Part shown: piece by piece, positions 51,636 through 61,052 of the stretch
How positions within the stretch are numbered: position 1 is the stretch's first letter
How the letters are laid out: every line of letters starts with the position of its first letter
Origin: Anaerobacterium chartisolvens
GTDB lineage: Bacteria; Bacillota; Clostridia; Acetivibrionales; DSM-27016
Direction: 5' to 3'
NCBI RefSeq assembly: GCF_003337415.1
Contig: NZ_QPJT01000003.1
Location: 215,775-279,774, forward strand
Length of the DNA: 64,000 bases
Translations under genes and position numbers: made by a program
Notes under the pieces: generated by a model
What the model was told of the DNA's origin: nothing
The model's input: only the letters and a program-made list of their open reading frames with translations
Database searches by the model: none

Positions 51636-54600
51636 ATGTTTTTTAATAATTCTGACCTGGAGATAATGATAGGTAACGCCAATAGATTTGAGTCGTTAAT
51701 TCATGATTTAATTCTATCTGAATCCATACTATGTGGCATACCTCTTGATAAAATTAATTGGGATTATAGAACAAATGTGGGGGATGGCGGAAGGGATATA
51801 GAGATTAATGTAGCCAGTACTAATGAGTCACGTTCATTTATGCCACTAACAAAATCATATTGGTCTATCAAATCTGGTAAAGATGGGTTGGAACCATCAA
51901 CTTTAGAAAATGAAGTTTGCAAACATCCGAAAGTACTTGATTATCTAAAGAGCAATAGTTCATATGTTTGGTGTGTTGCAGTACCTGTAAATAATAATTA
52001 TAGAGATAAACTCAGAGATAAAGCTGATATGTTGTCTCAAAAGTATGAATTTAACAAAGACTTAATTCATTTTATGTATAATGATACAATTACGGCATGG
52101 ATAAACAAGTACCCAGGAATTATACCAAAATATTTTCCTTCTTTACCTCTTAGATGGAAGACAATTAATGAATGGATAAAGGATAATAAGTTTTTTAAGG
52201 TGCCTTGGGTAGATATCAGTAATAGATCGACCCTAATAACACGTATAATAGACCATTTTTATGGTACATTTAGTCCCAATATATTACATTTAGTAGGGCA
52301 GTCTGGCATTGGGAAAAGTAGAACTGTTAATGAAGCATGTAAAAAAGAAAAATTACTTGAAAGTGTATTGTATTTTGAAAACATAGATTGCTTCACATCC
52401 GGTTATGAAAGATATATTACAAGAGATGAATCAATTCATAGTTTGGTTATTATTGATGACGTAACCATAGAAGAATGGAATAAACTTTATAATAGGCTGT
52501 CGGAGTATAATAAACGTATTAGAATTGTAACAATTGGTCCATTGCCAAAAGGAAGAGGCGATTTTTATGATGAAAATATTCTTCTTGTTACACCTCCTGA
52601 TGATAATGATGATATTACCAAAGTAATACAATCATATGATTCAAGCATATCAAAAGAACAGTCTGAAGAAATAGCTAAATGGAGTGATTGTGATCTAAGA
52701 TTGGCATTGTTGTTATCAGAGTCGTATAAAAGAGATCCTGGATTAAGAAATAAGCCGATACAAAATGTTCAGGAGATATTTAATAGGATTTTAAAGCTTT
52801 ATAAAAATGATATTGGTGATATAAATGAATTTCGAAAGTTCTATGAAATATTCTCAATGTTAGTTGACTTGGGATACAAGAATAAATACAGAAAAGAGCT
52901 TACTTATATTTCTAATTATTTTGGTAAGCCTGAAACAGATTTTGATAGGGCGATTAACTTAGCAATAAGTTGCGGACTCGGTAATTCAAAAGGGGACTTT
53001 TTTGAGGCAACTCCAAGAGCACTTGCAAGATTTGTTTTTGAAAACTGGACATGGGATATTATAAAACATTCAGTTACAAAATTCATAAAAGGTATGCCTA
53101 CATATCAAATGCAAAAAAGGTTTTTCGAAAGAGGACAAGAATGTAATAGTAAATTAAGAGAGGAGGTAAACTCGGCATTGGCCGAGTGGTTTCGGGAAGA
53201 ATTTGCGGAATATGACATTAGTTTAATATTTACTCGAGAGGCTTCACGAGTTTTTTTAACATATACAGAACTAGATCCAGAAAACGGATTAGCTTGGTTA
53301 AGGAAATCGGTTGAAATTGCCCCAGCCCAAATACTATTAAGCTTTGATGGTAAAACTGATGGTAGTGGTGGATGGAGAGGCAGAAGACAGGCGGTATGGC
53401 TATGTGAGCATCTAGCATGTTTCCCAGAATATTTTTATACTTGTGAATCTATCCTATTCCGTCTTGCTTTATTTGAGACGGAAAATGATATTGGCAATAA
53501 TAGTACTGTAATATGGCAAGGTCTATTTCTCCCAGTGATGTCTTGGACAGCAATTCCTTTTGAAGATAGGTTAAATATATTACTTAAGAGGCTTTCTAAC
53601 GCAAATATGGATGAGCTATATCTTGTAGCAAATGCTTGTGTCAAATTATTACAAGATCGTATCTCGCGAATGATCCCCCCAAAAGTAATTGGTGGAAGAT
53701 TGACACCTGAAGAATGGAGGCCTAAAACATATAAAGAGTTGTATGATTTACGAAAAGATGCAGCAAGTAGAATAATATATGCTGTTAAAGGCTTAAGGCC
53801 TGAAAAGCAGGATATCCCTACTAGACTTATAATTGAAAATATTCAAGTATTTTTAAAAAATGATTGTTTTGATTTGCTTTGTGGCTGGTTTACGTTACAG
53901 GCTCTGAATGAGGAGCAGTCAAGACTATTAAGAAAAAAGCTTGATGAGTATATATCTTTTCTTGAATTAAATAATGATAAAGATAAAAATAATGGAATCC
54001 ATAAGGAATTAAATGATATTAAAAAATGGAGGAATTCATTAGAACCTATTACGCTTGAGTCTGAAATAAAAGAGGTTACTAGCCGAGGGTATTGGTCGCT
54101 TAGGAATGTATTAGGCGATAATGATAGAAGTAAAACATATCAATTATTAGCTGAAAACACGTTAAATAATATACATGTGCTAGATAACTTATGGGATTGG
54201 TTTAAAAGTAAAGATGCAATTTCTTCACGATTTTTTGGAATGAAACTAGGATATTTAGACAAAAAACATATATTATATCCGATTTTTATGCCCAAATTAT
54301 TAAGTGAATTAATAACTGACTTAATTGACGGGTATATATATGGAATTCTTGAAAGAGAAGGATGCATTCCTGAATTTATTACGAATGATCTTGATAAATT
54401 AGCGCCGACATATCCTAAGCAATTAATTATTATTACAATTAATTCTGATTGTAGTGAACATGGCTTTAAAAGGTTACTTATGGGCATACCTTTGGCTGGA
54501 GAAAATGTTAGTCAGCTTTTGTTTGGGTTGGCATCGAATCCATGGTCATCTTTCTTATCGGATAATCAAAAAAATGAAGTTCTAAGGCTACTTATTTCGC

Positions 54601-55376
54601 TTGCTGAAAATAATGATCAATATGCTTATAAAACCGCGCTTGAGCTTTTGGCATTATGGAATCATGATAAAAAAGAGAACCTAATTGAACCTTTAGCTTC
54701 TGCGGCTCTATATATTCTCAAACATTGTATTGATAAGAATTGTATTTTTGATGATCATTATTGGAATAAAGTAGCATCGATGCTTCCGGACACTTTTTTG
54801 ATAGAAAAAATAGACATTTTGACAATTGCACTGGTTAATTGGGAATTAGGATTACATTTATTGCAAGATGATGCATTAGAATCGTTAATTGAAGTTGCAA
54901 AAGTGCGTCCAAATGAGGTGATGCAATCTCTTGGGTTAAAAATAAATGATGTAAAATACAAAGATATTTTCTTTATTAGTGTATTTAGGAGACTTTTTGA
55001 AGCTATTGGGCTTGATGTTGTTAAAAGATGGATACAGAGCAATGGTATAGAAGCAGGAAGGGCTATAGCAAGGCATATACAAAGTCCTGAACCAACGGAA
55101 ACAATTCCTGATTATATACCGCCATTAACAGAGTGGTTATTAACTGAATTTGAAAATGATGATAGATTTTTTCGTGAATTCTGTGCAGGTAGACATTCGT
55201 TTGAGAGTTTTTCGGGACCTGCAAGTGATAGGTTTAAAGAAATCTATAAAAATGTAAGTCCATATTTGAACCATAAATTAAGAAGAATTCGGGAGTGGGC
55301 AGAATATGAAATAGATCGCGCTAAAGAAAATATGGAATGGGATAAAAAGCATGACGCTGAATTTGATAGGGGCTGA
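51636..55376 (+). CDS. Nuclease-STAND NTPase, Avs-like antiphage candidate
   Basis: A 1246-residue protein. Residues ~1-150 look like a PDDEXK/Mrr-type nuclease: NVGDGGRDIEINV (~47-59) followed by YWSIKSGK (~75-82) fits the D...(E/S)xK catalytic pattern. A P-loop ATPase follows: Walker A LVGQSGIGKSR (~219-229), Walker B SLVIIDDV (~268-275). The remaining ~800 residues are helical, with no membrane segment, probably a repeat-type sensor. Effector-STAND-sensor order is that of Avs proteins, which recognise phage terminase or portal and then cut DNA. The family call is by architecture, not by sequence match; other nuclease-ATPases are possible. Codon use is AT-rich. Confidence 0.72.
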   Translation: MFFNNSDLEIMIGNANRFESLIHDLILSESILCGIPLDKINWDYRTNVGDGGRDIEINVASTNESRSFMPLTKSYWSIKSGKDGLEPSTLENEVCKHPKVLDYLKSNSSYVWCVAVPVNNNYRDKLRDKADMLSQKYEFNKDLIHFMYNDTITAWINKYPGIIPKYFPSLPLRWKTINEWIKDNKFFKVPWVDISNRSTLITRIIDHFYGTFSPNILHLVGQSGIGKSRTVNEACKKEKLLESVLYFENIDCFTSGYERYITRDESIHSLVIIDDVTIEEWNKLYNRLSEYNKRIRIVTIGPLPKGRGDFYDENILLVTPPDDNDDITKVIQSYDSSISKEQSEEIAKWSDCDLRLALLLSESYKRDPGLRNKPIQNVQEIFNRILKLYKNDIGDINEFRKFYEIFSMLVDLGYKNKYRKELTYISNYFGKPETDFDRAINLAISCGLGNSKGDFFEATPRALARFVFENWTWDIIKHSVTKFIKGMPTYQMQKRFFERGQECNSKLREEVNSALAEWFREEFAEYDISLIFTREASRVFLTYTELDPENGLAWLRKSVEIAPAQILLSFDGKTDGSGGWRGRRQAVWLCEHLACFPEYFYTCESILFRLALFETENDIGNNSTVIWQGLFLPVMSWTAIPFEDRLNILLKRLSNANMDELYLVANACVKLLQDRISRMIPPKVIGGRLTPEEWRPKTYKELYDLRKDAASRIIYAVKGLRPEKQDIPTRLIIENIQVFLKNDCFDLLCGWFTLQALNEEQSRLLRKKLDEYISFLELNNDKDKNNGIHKELNDIKKWRNSLEPITLESEIKEVTSRGYWSLRNVLGDNDRSKTYQLLAENTLNNIHVLDNLWDWFKSKDAISSRFFGMKLGYLDKKHILYPIFMPKLLSELITDLIDGYIYGILEREGCIPEFITNDLDKLAPTYPKQLIIITINSDCSEHGFKRLLMGIPLAGENVSQLLFGLASNPWSSFLSDNQKNEVLRLLISLAENNDQYAYKTALELLALWNHDKKENLIEPLASAALYILKHCIDKNCIFDDHYWNKVASMLPDTFLIEKIDILTIALVNWELGLHLLQDDALESLIEVAKVRPNEVMQSLGLKINDVKYKDIFFISVFRRLFEAIGLDVVKRWIQSNGIEAGRAIARHIQSPEPTETIPDYIPPLTEWLLTEFENDDRFFREFCAGRHSFESFSGPASDRFKEIYKNVSPYLNHKLRRIREWAEYEIDRAKENMEWDKKHDAEFDRG

Positions 55377-55566
55377 TATAAAAACAACTTCATATCAATG
55401 AAGTGATTTCAGCAATAAACAATGGCAATAGATACAATAAAAGTATGCTACTTACAAAGAAAAAAGTGAACATTTTATTATATTGTAACCATTATTTATA
55501 TACCTATAAGGGTAATAATGGGAACTGCTTATAAAATCATGTTGCAATAAATTGGCGGAGGATTAT

Positions 55567-57048
55567 ATGGCTAAAAATGTTATTCAATACGATTTGCTTA
55601 TTTCCTGCCCGGGAGATATCCAGAGAGAAATTGATATTATAAAAGAAGTTGTTGAACAGTTTAATGAACTATATTCCGATCCGTTAGGGATCAATATCCG
55701 TTCTCGCCATTGGTCTAAAAGTTCTTACGCCCAATCTGGGGACAAGCCGCAGGAATTACTGAATAAGCAGTTTGTTAAGGATTGTGACGCTGCAATCGCA
55801 ATTTTCTGGACGCGCTTTGGAACACCTACTGATCGGTATGGTTCTGGTTCAGAGGAAGAAATCGAAATCATGCTTGATGCAGGAAAACAGGTCTTTATGT
55901 ATTTTTCAGAAAAGCCGATCACCCCTTCCTCCATTGATGACAAACAGTACGTTAAAGTGAATGAGTTCAAAGATAGATACAAAGGCAGGGGCTTATATTT
56001 CACCTATTCCAGTGACGAGGACTTTAGAAAATTGTTTTTCGCGCATTTGTCTCAGTATTTTTTGATACTGCCTAAAATCACTGAATTAGTGTCAAAGGCT
56101 CGGCCTCAGTTGAAACTAAAATCTGTGTATGAAGGCCAACTATACGAAGATGCCTACATAGGAAAGTTTATATTAAACAGCGACAAAGATTCCAAAGCAA
56201 TGCAGGAAAAGATTTTAAAATTGTTTTCTAAAATATCTCAAAATAAATTGGGTTCATATCATAATCTTGAAAATTCTATATTAGGAACTTTTTATAAAGC
56301 GGTAGAAATTAGCGACGTAACTAAAGAGTGTATTCGTTTTTTTGCTGGCTATATGAAAATAGAAATCGCTGATGACTTTTTTAATCTTGGGCACTTGCGA
56401 GAAAATCATTTGAGTACACCGACTATCTTGGGCAGAGGGCGCACTTTTGAAGGAACTGATGCCGAAAGTAAAAAATATGACAACATTATCACCCTGGAAA
56501 AAGCAATCAATGAGTTGTTGAATTGGATACCAATAGAAAAATGCTTCGAGAATCTTTCTTGTATACAGTTTTTGTTGTCCAACGAGGGAACTACCTTTGA
56601 TGAAGACATTGACATTGAACTTGAATTTGAATCGGGTACACTGTTGCACCATAAGCAACTTCCACTTCCGGAAGAAGGGTCGTTAGAATATGCTTGTAAT
56701 GATTGTTCTCTGGCAGAATTGTTTGGAATAAACGGCACGGCATTATTTATGGATTATGATTCATCAAGAAAACCATTGAATCACCCTGTATCATCCTCTG
56801 TCCCCATGTCAGGATATTCGTTTTTATCAAGAGATTATGTAGAGGACTATAAGGAAAATCTGGACGATGTGTTTGAGTATGATTATTATCAAAGTGATTC
56901 ATCTTGTATAGTTAAACTTCATATAGATTACATTAAACAACATACGGTAGTTGCTTTTCCAACGCCGATTTTTGTAACTGAAAACATAGTGATATTAGAT
57001 ATCGGATTACTTCAAAGCGCAACCCAGAAGTGGTATCGGGAAATATAA
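55567..57048 (+). CDS. DUF4062-domain protein
   Basis: A 493-residue protein; ATG 55567 follows GGCGGAGG. Residues ~5-120 resemble DUF4062 (QYDLLISCPGDIQREIDIIK, FVKDCDAAIAIFWTRFGTPT, SEEEIEIMLDAGKQVFMYFS), a Rossmann-like fold related to TIR/nucleoside-processing domains and often at the N-terminus of STAND and other conflict proteins. Residues ~180-493 are unfamiliar, with no membrane segment. It lies 190 bases after the nuclease-STAND gene and may be a separate effector or a partner. Function is inferred from context only. Confidence 0.7.
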   Translation: MAKNVIQYDLLISCPGDIQREIDIIKEVVEQFNELYSDPLGINIRSRHWSKSSYAQSGDKPQELLNKQFVKDCDAAIAIFWTRFGTPTDRYGSGSEEEIEIMLDAGKQVFMYFSEKPITPSSIDDKQYVKVNEFKDRYKGRGLYFTYSSDEDFRKLFFAHLSQYFLILPKITELVSKARPQLKLKSVYEGQLYEDAYIGKFILNSDKDSKAMQEKILKLFSKISQNKLGSYHNLENSILGTFYKAVEISDVTKECIRFFAGYMKIEIADDFFNLGHLRENHLSTPTILGRGRTFEGTDAESKKYDNIITLEKAINELLNWIPIEKCFENLSCIQFLLSNEGTTFDEDIDIELEFESGTLLHHKQLPLPEEGSLEYACNDCSLAELFGINGTALFMDYDSSRKPLNHPVSSSVPMSGYSFLSRDYVEDYKENLDDVFEYDYYQSDSSCIVKLHIDYIKQHTVVAFPTPIFVTENIVILDIGLLQSATQKWYREI

Positions 57049-57171
57049 AGATAATAAAAGACTGAAGGATTAGATTTATAATACTATCGTCACATGAATA
57101 ATGAGCTCTTGATTATCCATAGAGTAGGTTATGCGTTGCTGCAAAGATAAGTGGAGGGGGGATAAAGTGTA

Positions 57172-57771
57172 ATGGAAACAATTAATCCATATCGGAAATT
57201 TGTCTCAAGCATTTCTGCTAATGAATTTGAAGAATATTGTTTAGAGGTTTTGAAGGCTTATGCTGAATCAGAATCTTTAAAAGATTTCTCCATGATCCAT
57301 AATCAAAAAATTCAAACTGATGATGGGGATTATCAAATTGATATTTATGCTGAATTCATTGCATTATCAGTTCGTTTTAAAGTAATTGTAGAATGCAAAC
57401 GATATACACGACCAATTGAACGTGAAAAAATTGTCGTTTTAGCAGATAAGGTGCGAAGTTTAGGTGGACACAAGGGGATTTTGATCTCTACATCTGGCTT
57501 CCAGAGTGGTGCATCAGAATATGCGAAAAAGCATGGTATTGCACTATTGCAGATTTTTGATAAACACGTTATGCATATTCAAAATTCGCTACATCCTGAA
57601 ATGGATCGCTTGCACATTGAACTTATTCGTCAATCACCTAAGTATTACGCATACCAATGGAATTATAGCTTGTATGATTTCCCGGATAAACGAATTTATC
57701 CTTCAAAATCTATGGATTTAGATTTGCGTAAAAAAGTTTTAGAACATTTCAACATGAACGATTATGTTTAG
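57172..57771 (+). CDS. Mrr-like restriction endonuclease
   Basis: A 199-residue protein. The catalytic PDDEXK core is clear: DDGDYQIDIYAEF (Asp ~57) and FKVIVECKRYTRP (E-x-K ~74-76), followed by GGHKGILISTSGFQSGASEYA, the typical Mrr_cat end. The family cuts DNA, sometimes modified DNA. There is no methylase neighbour, so it is either a modification-dependent enzyme or an effector of the cassette. The ribosome site is GGAGGGGG, 11 bases before ATG. Confidence 0.85.
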   Translation: METINPYRKFVSSISANEFEEYCLEVLKAYAESESLKDFSMIHNQKIQTDDGDYQIDIYAEFIALSVRFKVIVECKRYTRPIEREKIVVLADKVRSLGGHKGILISTSGFQSGASEYAKKHGIALLQIFDKHVMHIQNSLHPEMDRLHIELIRQSPKYYAYQWNYSLYDFPDKRIYPSKSMDLDLRKKVLEHFNMNDYV

Positions 57772-57807
57772 CAGAATAGAAAGAATTAGATCATTAGCAT
57801 TATCCAT

Positions 57808-57933
57808 ATAATGGGTGGCAATGTATTGGATTTTATATAGTGTACGATAAAAAGTTGAAGATTTGTGTTTATCCAATAATTTTTTAGCCCTGACTTGACA
57901 CCAGCGTTATTGAGCGTATATTAGGGCTAAAAA
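57808..57933. repeat. Repeat R copy 1 with terminal hairpin
   Basis: The stretch from ATAATGGGTGGCAATGTATT through TTTTTAGCCCTGACTTGACA is closely repeated at 63439-63552. TTTTTAGCCCT (57881-57891) pairs with AGGGCTAAAAA (57923-57933), a terminator-like stem. It marks the boundary between the Mrr-like gene and the second WYL unit. Confidence 0.6.
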
Positions 57934-59373
57934 TTAAAAAACTTAAATCAAACCTTGTATTCAAGCGACTTTTTCGTAATTGCAGATTAAAATAGTTTTG
58001 AAAAGTGCTGTACCAGAAATGGTATGGCATTTTTGATTTTTCATAGAATATATCCGAACAAGGCTTGTAAAAACTGGATTTCTATTTTATTCTTAAATAA
58101 AAGAATCCCCAAAGGAGAAATCTGATGGAAAATGTAAAAAAGCCAAGGCTTTTGCTGGTTCTTAAAATGCTTCAAAAGACAGATGTTAATCATCCGCTTA
58201 ACACAACGGAAATCATAAACAAATTAAAGCAATGCTGTGTTGACGCTGAGCGGAAGGCAGTGCTTCGAGATTTGAAAGCTCTGAAAACCGTTGGATATAA
58301 AATTATCAAGTGTGACAATCACAATCGCGGCTATTATATGGAAACGTACCTTTTTGAGAAGCATGAGTTGAAAATAATTGCGGACTTGGTTGCAGATGCA
58401 ACATTTCTCACTGTTCAAGCAAGTACAGCAATTTTGCAGAAAATATGGTCATTATGTTCGGTTTCCATAGCGGCGCTACTGGAGGAAGGCAGTTTCATAA
58501 ATGAGTCTAATAAGGTTGAAACAGAAAGTGAACTTGAGAAGATTAGTGCACTACTCTGTGCAATTGCCGAAAACAAAGTAGTATCATTTCAAATGATAAT
58601 GCCTCGTCAATTTAATGGAGAGGCCTTTTATGGAAGCGGACATAAAAAAGAAGTAAGGCCATACTACATATTTCTTGATGATGGTAAATATATCTTGCTG
58701 GGTCATGATGAAAAAAGCAATGAATTGGATTGCTTTGAGATAGCTCTCATCAATAAGTTAATGATTTTGGACAAAACTAATGCATCTCAAATTAATGTAT
58801 GGCCGGGCAGAAAAGAGTACTATTTAAGGTGGTATATGGACAGAAGCCAAAATTTGTATTCCCCCAGTTTTGAAACAGTAACATTACTTTGTGATAATAT
58901 AATTCAACAAGAAGTTAAACGAAAATTTGGCAACGAATCACTATTCTTTGAACGGCCATTTAATAAATGTATGGTTATCGTTGATGTTACAGATCAAAAT
59001 GACTTTTTTCAATGGTTGCTTTACATGGATTCAAAAGCGAAAATATTGCGTACAGAAGAACTGCAAATGCAGTTTGTGGAGTATGTCCGGCGAAAATATA
59101 CTGATTACTTGGAACAGTATCGTTTATAAAATCAGTGATATTGAGAAGTGCTAGATAGACTAAATTGAGTAAAAATATTATTTTTATAGCGGCATGGAGG
59201 AAAATGGGAATTTATATCGAATAATATCTTATTATAAGCAAAGAAACAGCGATATCTTGGAGTTGATGTAGATAGCTAAGATAGTGAAATTTTAAAAATA
59301 CGGGGGATATGTAATGGATAAGGAGAATGCGATTAAATTATTTGAAGATAAAAGAGTTCGTGTTTTATGGGAT
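57924..59373 (+). repeat. Direct repeat copy B (WYL regulator plus truncated Bro-N)
   Basis: This is the second copy of 49341-50787. Similarity runs unbroken through the WYL gene and the intergenic stretch and ends abruptly inside the Bro-N coding region at ~59373, where unrelated sequence leading to the GNAT-ASCH-RLP operon begins. Confidence 0.85.
58125..59129 (+). CDS. WYL-domain transcriptional regulator, copy B
   Basis: A 334-residue near-copy of the regulator at 49542, with scattered substitutions concentrated in the helix-turn-helix region (KMLQKTDVNHPLNTTEIIN, CCVDAE for CGVGAE) and around residue 225 (TNASQ for PAVSQ). The ligand domain is almost unchanged. This could mean the same signal but partly different DNA sites. 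It heads the GNAT-ASCH-RuBisCO-like operon. It has the same AAAGGAG ribosome site and upstream hairpin as copy A. Confidence 0.85.
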   Translation: MENVKKPRLLLVLKMLQKTDVNHPLNTTEIINKLKQCCVDAERKAVLRDLKALKTVGYKIIKCDNHNRGYYMETYLFEKHELKIIADLVADATFLTVQASTAILQKIWSLCSVSIAALLEEGSFINESNKVETESELEKISALLCAIAENKVVSFQMIMPRQFNGEAFYGSGHKKEVRPYYIFLDDGKYILLGHDEKSNELDCFEIALINKLMILDKTNASQINVWPGRKEYYLRWYMDRSQNLYSPSFETVTLLCDNIIQQEVKRKFGNESLFFERPFNKCMVIVDVTDQNDFFQWLLYMDSKAKILRTEELQMQFVEYVRRKYTDYLEQYRL

Positions 59374-59385
59374 TTAATCAATTAA
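59314..59385 (+). pseudogene. Truncated Bro-N gene, first ~20 codons
   Basis: ATG at 59314 begins DKENAIKLFEDKRVRVLWD, identical to the intact gene at 50728, then diverges to LIN-stop. It is the scar of the duplication or insertion that placed the next operon here. Confidence 0.8.
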
Positions 59386-59419
59386 GAAGATAGTGGTTAG
59401 TGTAGTATGGGGGTGTATT

Positions 59420-60346
59420 ATGATAAAGTTGGAGACGCCGCGTTTAAAGGGAGAATTTTTAGTTTGTAAGAACAAAGATATTCCTTTGATTAAATTACCC
59501 AAGGATTGTATTATAGGCAGAAAAGCTATACAAGATTATGATTTTAGGTATGGTATAATAGATGGCGTAGAGCATTTGGTAGCTACAAATAAAAGAATAA
59601 CTGAATCTATTGAATTATTACCGGCCTATAATGTAAAAAGTATGATAAATTATGATAATCATAATATTAGTATTGTTATAAGAAGTGCTATCGATGAATC
59701 TGATTATTGCATTGGTAATAGTATTATAGAAAGTAACCATTATTTGAAACCACCCAATAAAGGTATGATGATACTTGTAGAAATAGAATCTGATGAAGAT
59801 CATGAATACTTCCTTGAGAAACTCAACCAACCCGAAGAATCAACTCCATTTCAAAAAATATTATCCAAATCTAGTAAAATAATAGGTTGTGCAATTATTG
59901 ATCAGCTGACTTATGCAAGTCCTAAGGGAAGGATTAAAATTGCTGAAGAATTAGGAGTTGATGAATATTTAATAAGTGGTAAAGATGCTAATGGAAATGA
60001 TTTATCACGAGATATTGTAATTGGGTTGCTAAAAATATCTTGGGCAAGTAGGTTTGCAGTCCTAAAGTTATTTCAAGGAATTGGTATTGGAACAATCTTA
60101 GCTGAACATGCCGGAATTGTATCCAATACTAAAATGATACCTCCTTCAAATTATATAGAAGTTTTTACAACACATACTAAAAGTATAGCACAAGAGATTT
60201 TAGATTCTAAAGTTAATAGTTTCCTCAATAAAGCAGGATATAATGTTTATGATAAATTATTGAATTCAAGGCCATTTTTTAATAAAAAAGAAGGATGTTT
60301 TATTCCTCATAAGAAACTATATTTTTATAAGAAAGTTGGATCATAG
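59420..60346 (+). CDS. GNAT-like protein of the RuBisCO-like cassette
   Basis: A 308-residue protein without a firm family. ATG 59420 is chosen; the longer frame from 59393 has no site. Residues ~210-245 hold SWASRFAVLKLFQGIGIGTI, which fits GNAT motif A (V....Q-x-x-G-x-G, the acetyl-CoA pyrophosphate loop), followed by a C-terminal YNVYDKL segment. The N-terminal ~190 residues are unfamiliar (LPKDCIIGRKAIQDYDFRYG). If a GNAT, it would acetylate a small molecule, RNA or protein. One base separates its stop from the ASCH gene, so the two are co-translated. Confidence in GNAT is moderate. Confidence 0.5.
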   Translation: MIKLETPRLKGEFLVCKNKDIPLIKLPKDCIIGRKAIQDYDFRYGIIDGVEHLVATNKRITESIELLPAYNVKSMINYDNHNISIVIRSAIDESDYCIGNSIIESNHYLKPPNKGMMILVEIESDEDHEYFLEKLNQPEESTPFQKILSKSSKIIGCAIIDQLTYASPKGRIKIAEELGVDEYLISGKDANGNDLSRDIVIGLLKISWASRFAVLKLFQGIGIGTILAEHAGIVSNTKMIPPSNYIEVFTTHTKSIAQEILDSKVNSFLNKAGYNVYDKLLNSRPFFNKKEGCFIPHKKLYFYKKVGS

Positions 60347-60347
60347 T

Positions 60348-61052
60348 ATGAAAATACCGAGATTGTTTGTCCCGCTTGCTAAGGAACCTTATAATTGGTT
60401 TATTCATGACAGAAAAGAATGGGAGTTAAGGAAATATGGTAGACAATATACGGAGAAAAATATTCAAATTGGAAAAGTAGTTGAGTTAAGGTGTGGATAT
60501 AATAACCCATCAAAGGCTATATGGGGAGTAATAGAGGAAATTAGAACATTCGATTCTATTAACAATGTTTTTAGAAGTATTGATTATAAGAAGATCATTT
60601 CTGGTGCGATTAACTTAGAAAATGCTATAGACTTAAGCACTCAGATTCTAAGACTTAAAAATTGCGGTAATAATAAATTAATTGCTTTTAAAGTAAGATT
60701 AATTGATCAACCACAATTTATTGAAATGTCATCCGAATTCTACGAATTAATAAAATCAGGTAAGAAAAAGTCTACTATCCGCAAGGGTGTAAGAGATTAT
60801 AAAGCTGGAAAAGCAATAATTTATTTTAAGACGAATAGTTTAGTCGTCAGTATAACCCAAATAAGGATTCTAGGATTTTCTGAAATTACAGTTGAGGATG
60901 CTAGAAAAGACGGTTTTAATAGTTTTAAAGAACTTGAAAATGCGCTTAAAAAATTTTATGGGGAAATAGATAAAAATGAAATAATGACAATTGCAACTAT
61001 TGAAATAGAAAAAGTGGAGGATAATAAAAATGTCAATAGTTATTACTTATAA
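60348..61052 (+). CDS. ASCH-domain protein, probably two ASCH domains
   Basis: A 234-residue protein. The second half (~125-225) is a clear ASCH-like unit: FYELIKSGKKKSTIRKGVRD with the K..T.R signature, then ILGFSEITVEDARKDGFNSF and IATIEIE. The first half (VPLAKEPYNWFIHDRKEWEL, then VVELRCGYNN and IWGVIEEI) looks like a diverged second copy. ASCH domains are PUA/EVE-like folds that bind RNA or modified bases; the E. coli ASCH protein YqfB is an N4-acetylcytidine amidohydrolase. It overlaps the RuBisCO-like gene by 23 bases. The family gives the RNA or modified-nucleoside idea; the role here is inference. Confidence 0.72.
   Translation: MKIPRLFVPLAKEPYNWFIHDRKEWELRKYGRQYTEKNIQIGKVVELRCGYNNPSKAIWGVIEEIRTFDSINNVFRSIDYKKIISGAINLENAIDLSTQILRLKNCGNNKLIAFKVRLIDQPQFIEMSSEFYELIKSGKKKSTIRKGVRDYKAGKAIIYFKTNSLVVSITQIRILGFSEITVEDARKDGFNSFKELENALKKFYGEIDKNEIMTIATIEIEKVEDNKNVNSYYL

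Noticed and set aside
57172..57771. Complete type I/II restriction system with the Mrr-like gene
   Set aside because: No methyltransferase or specificity subunit occurs in the window.
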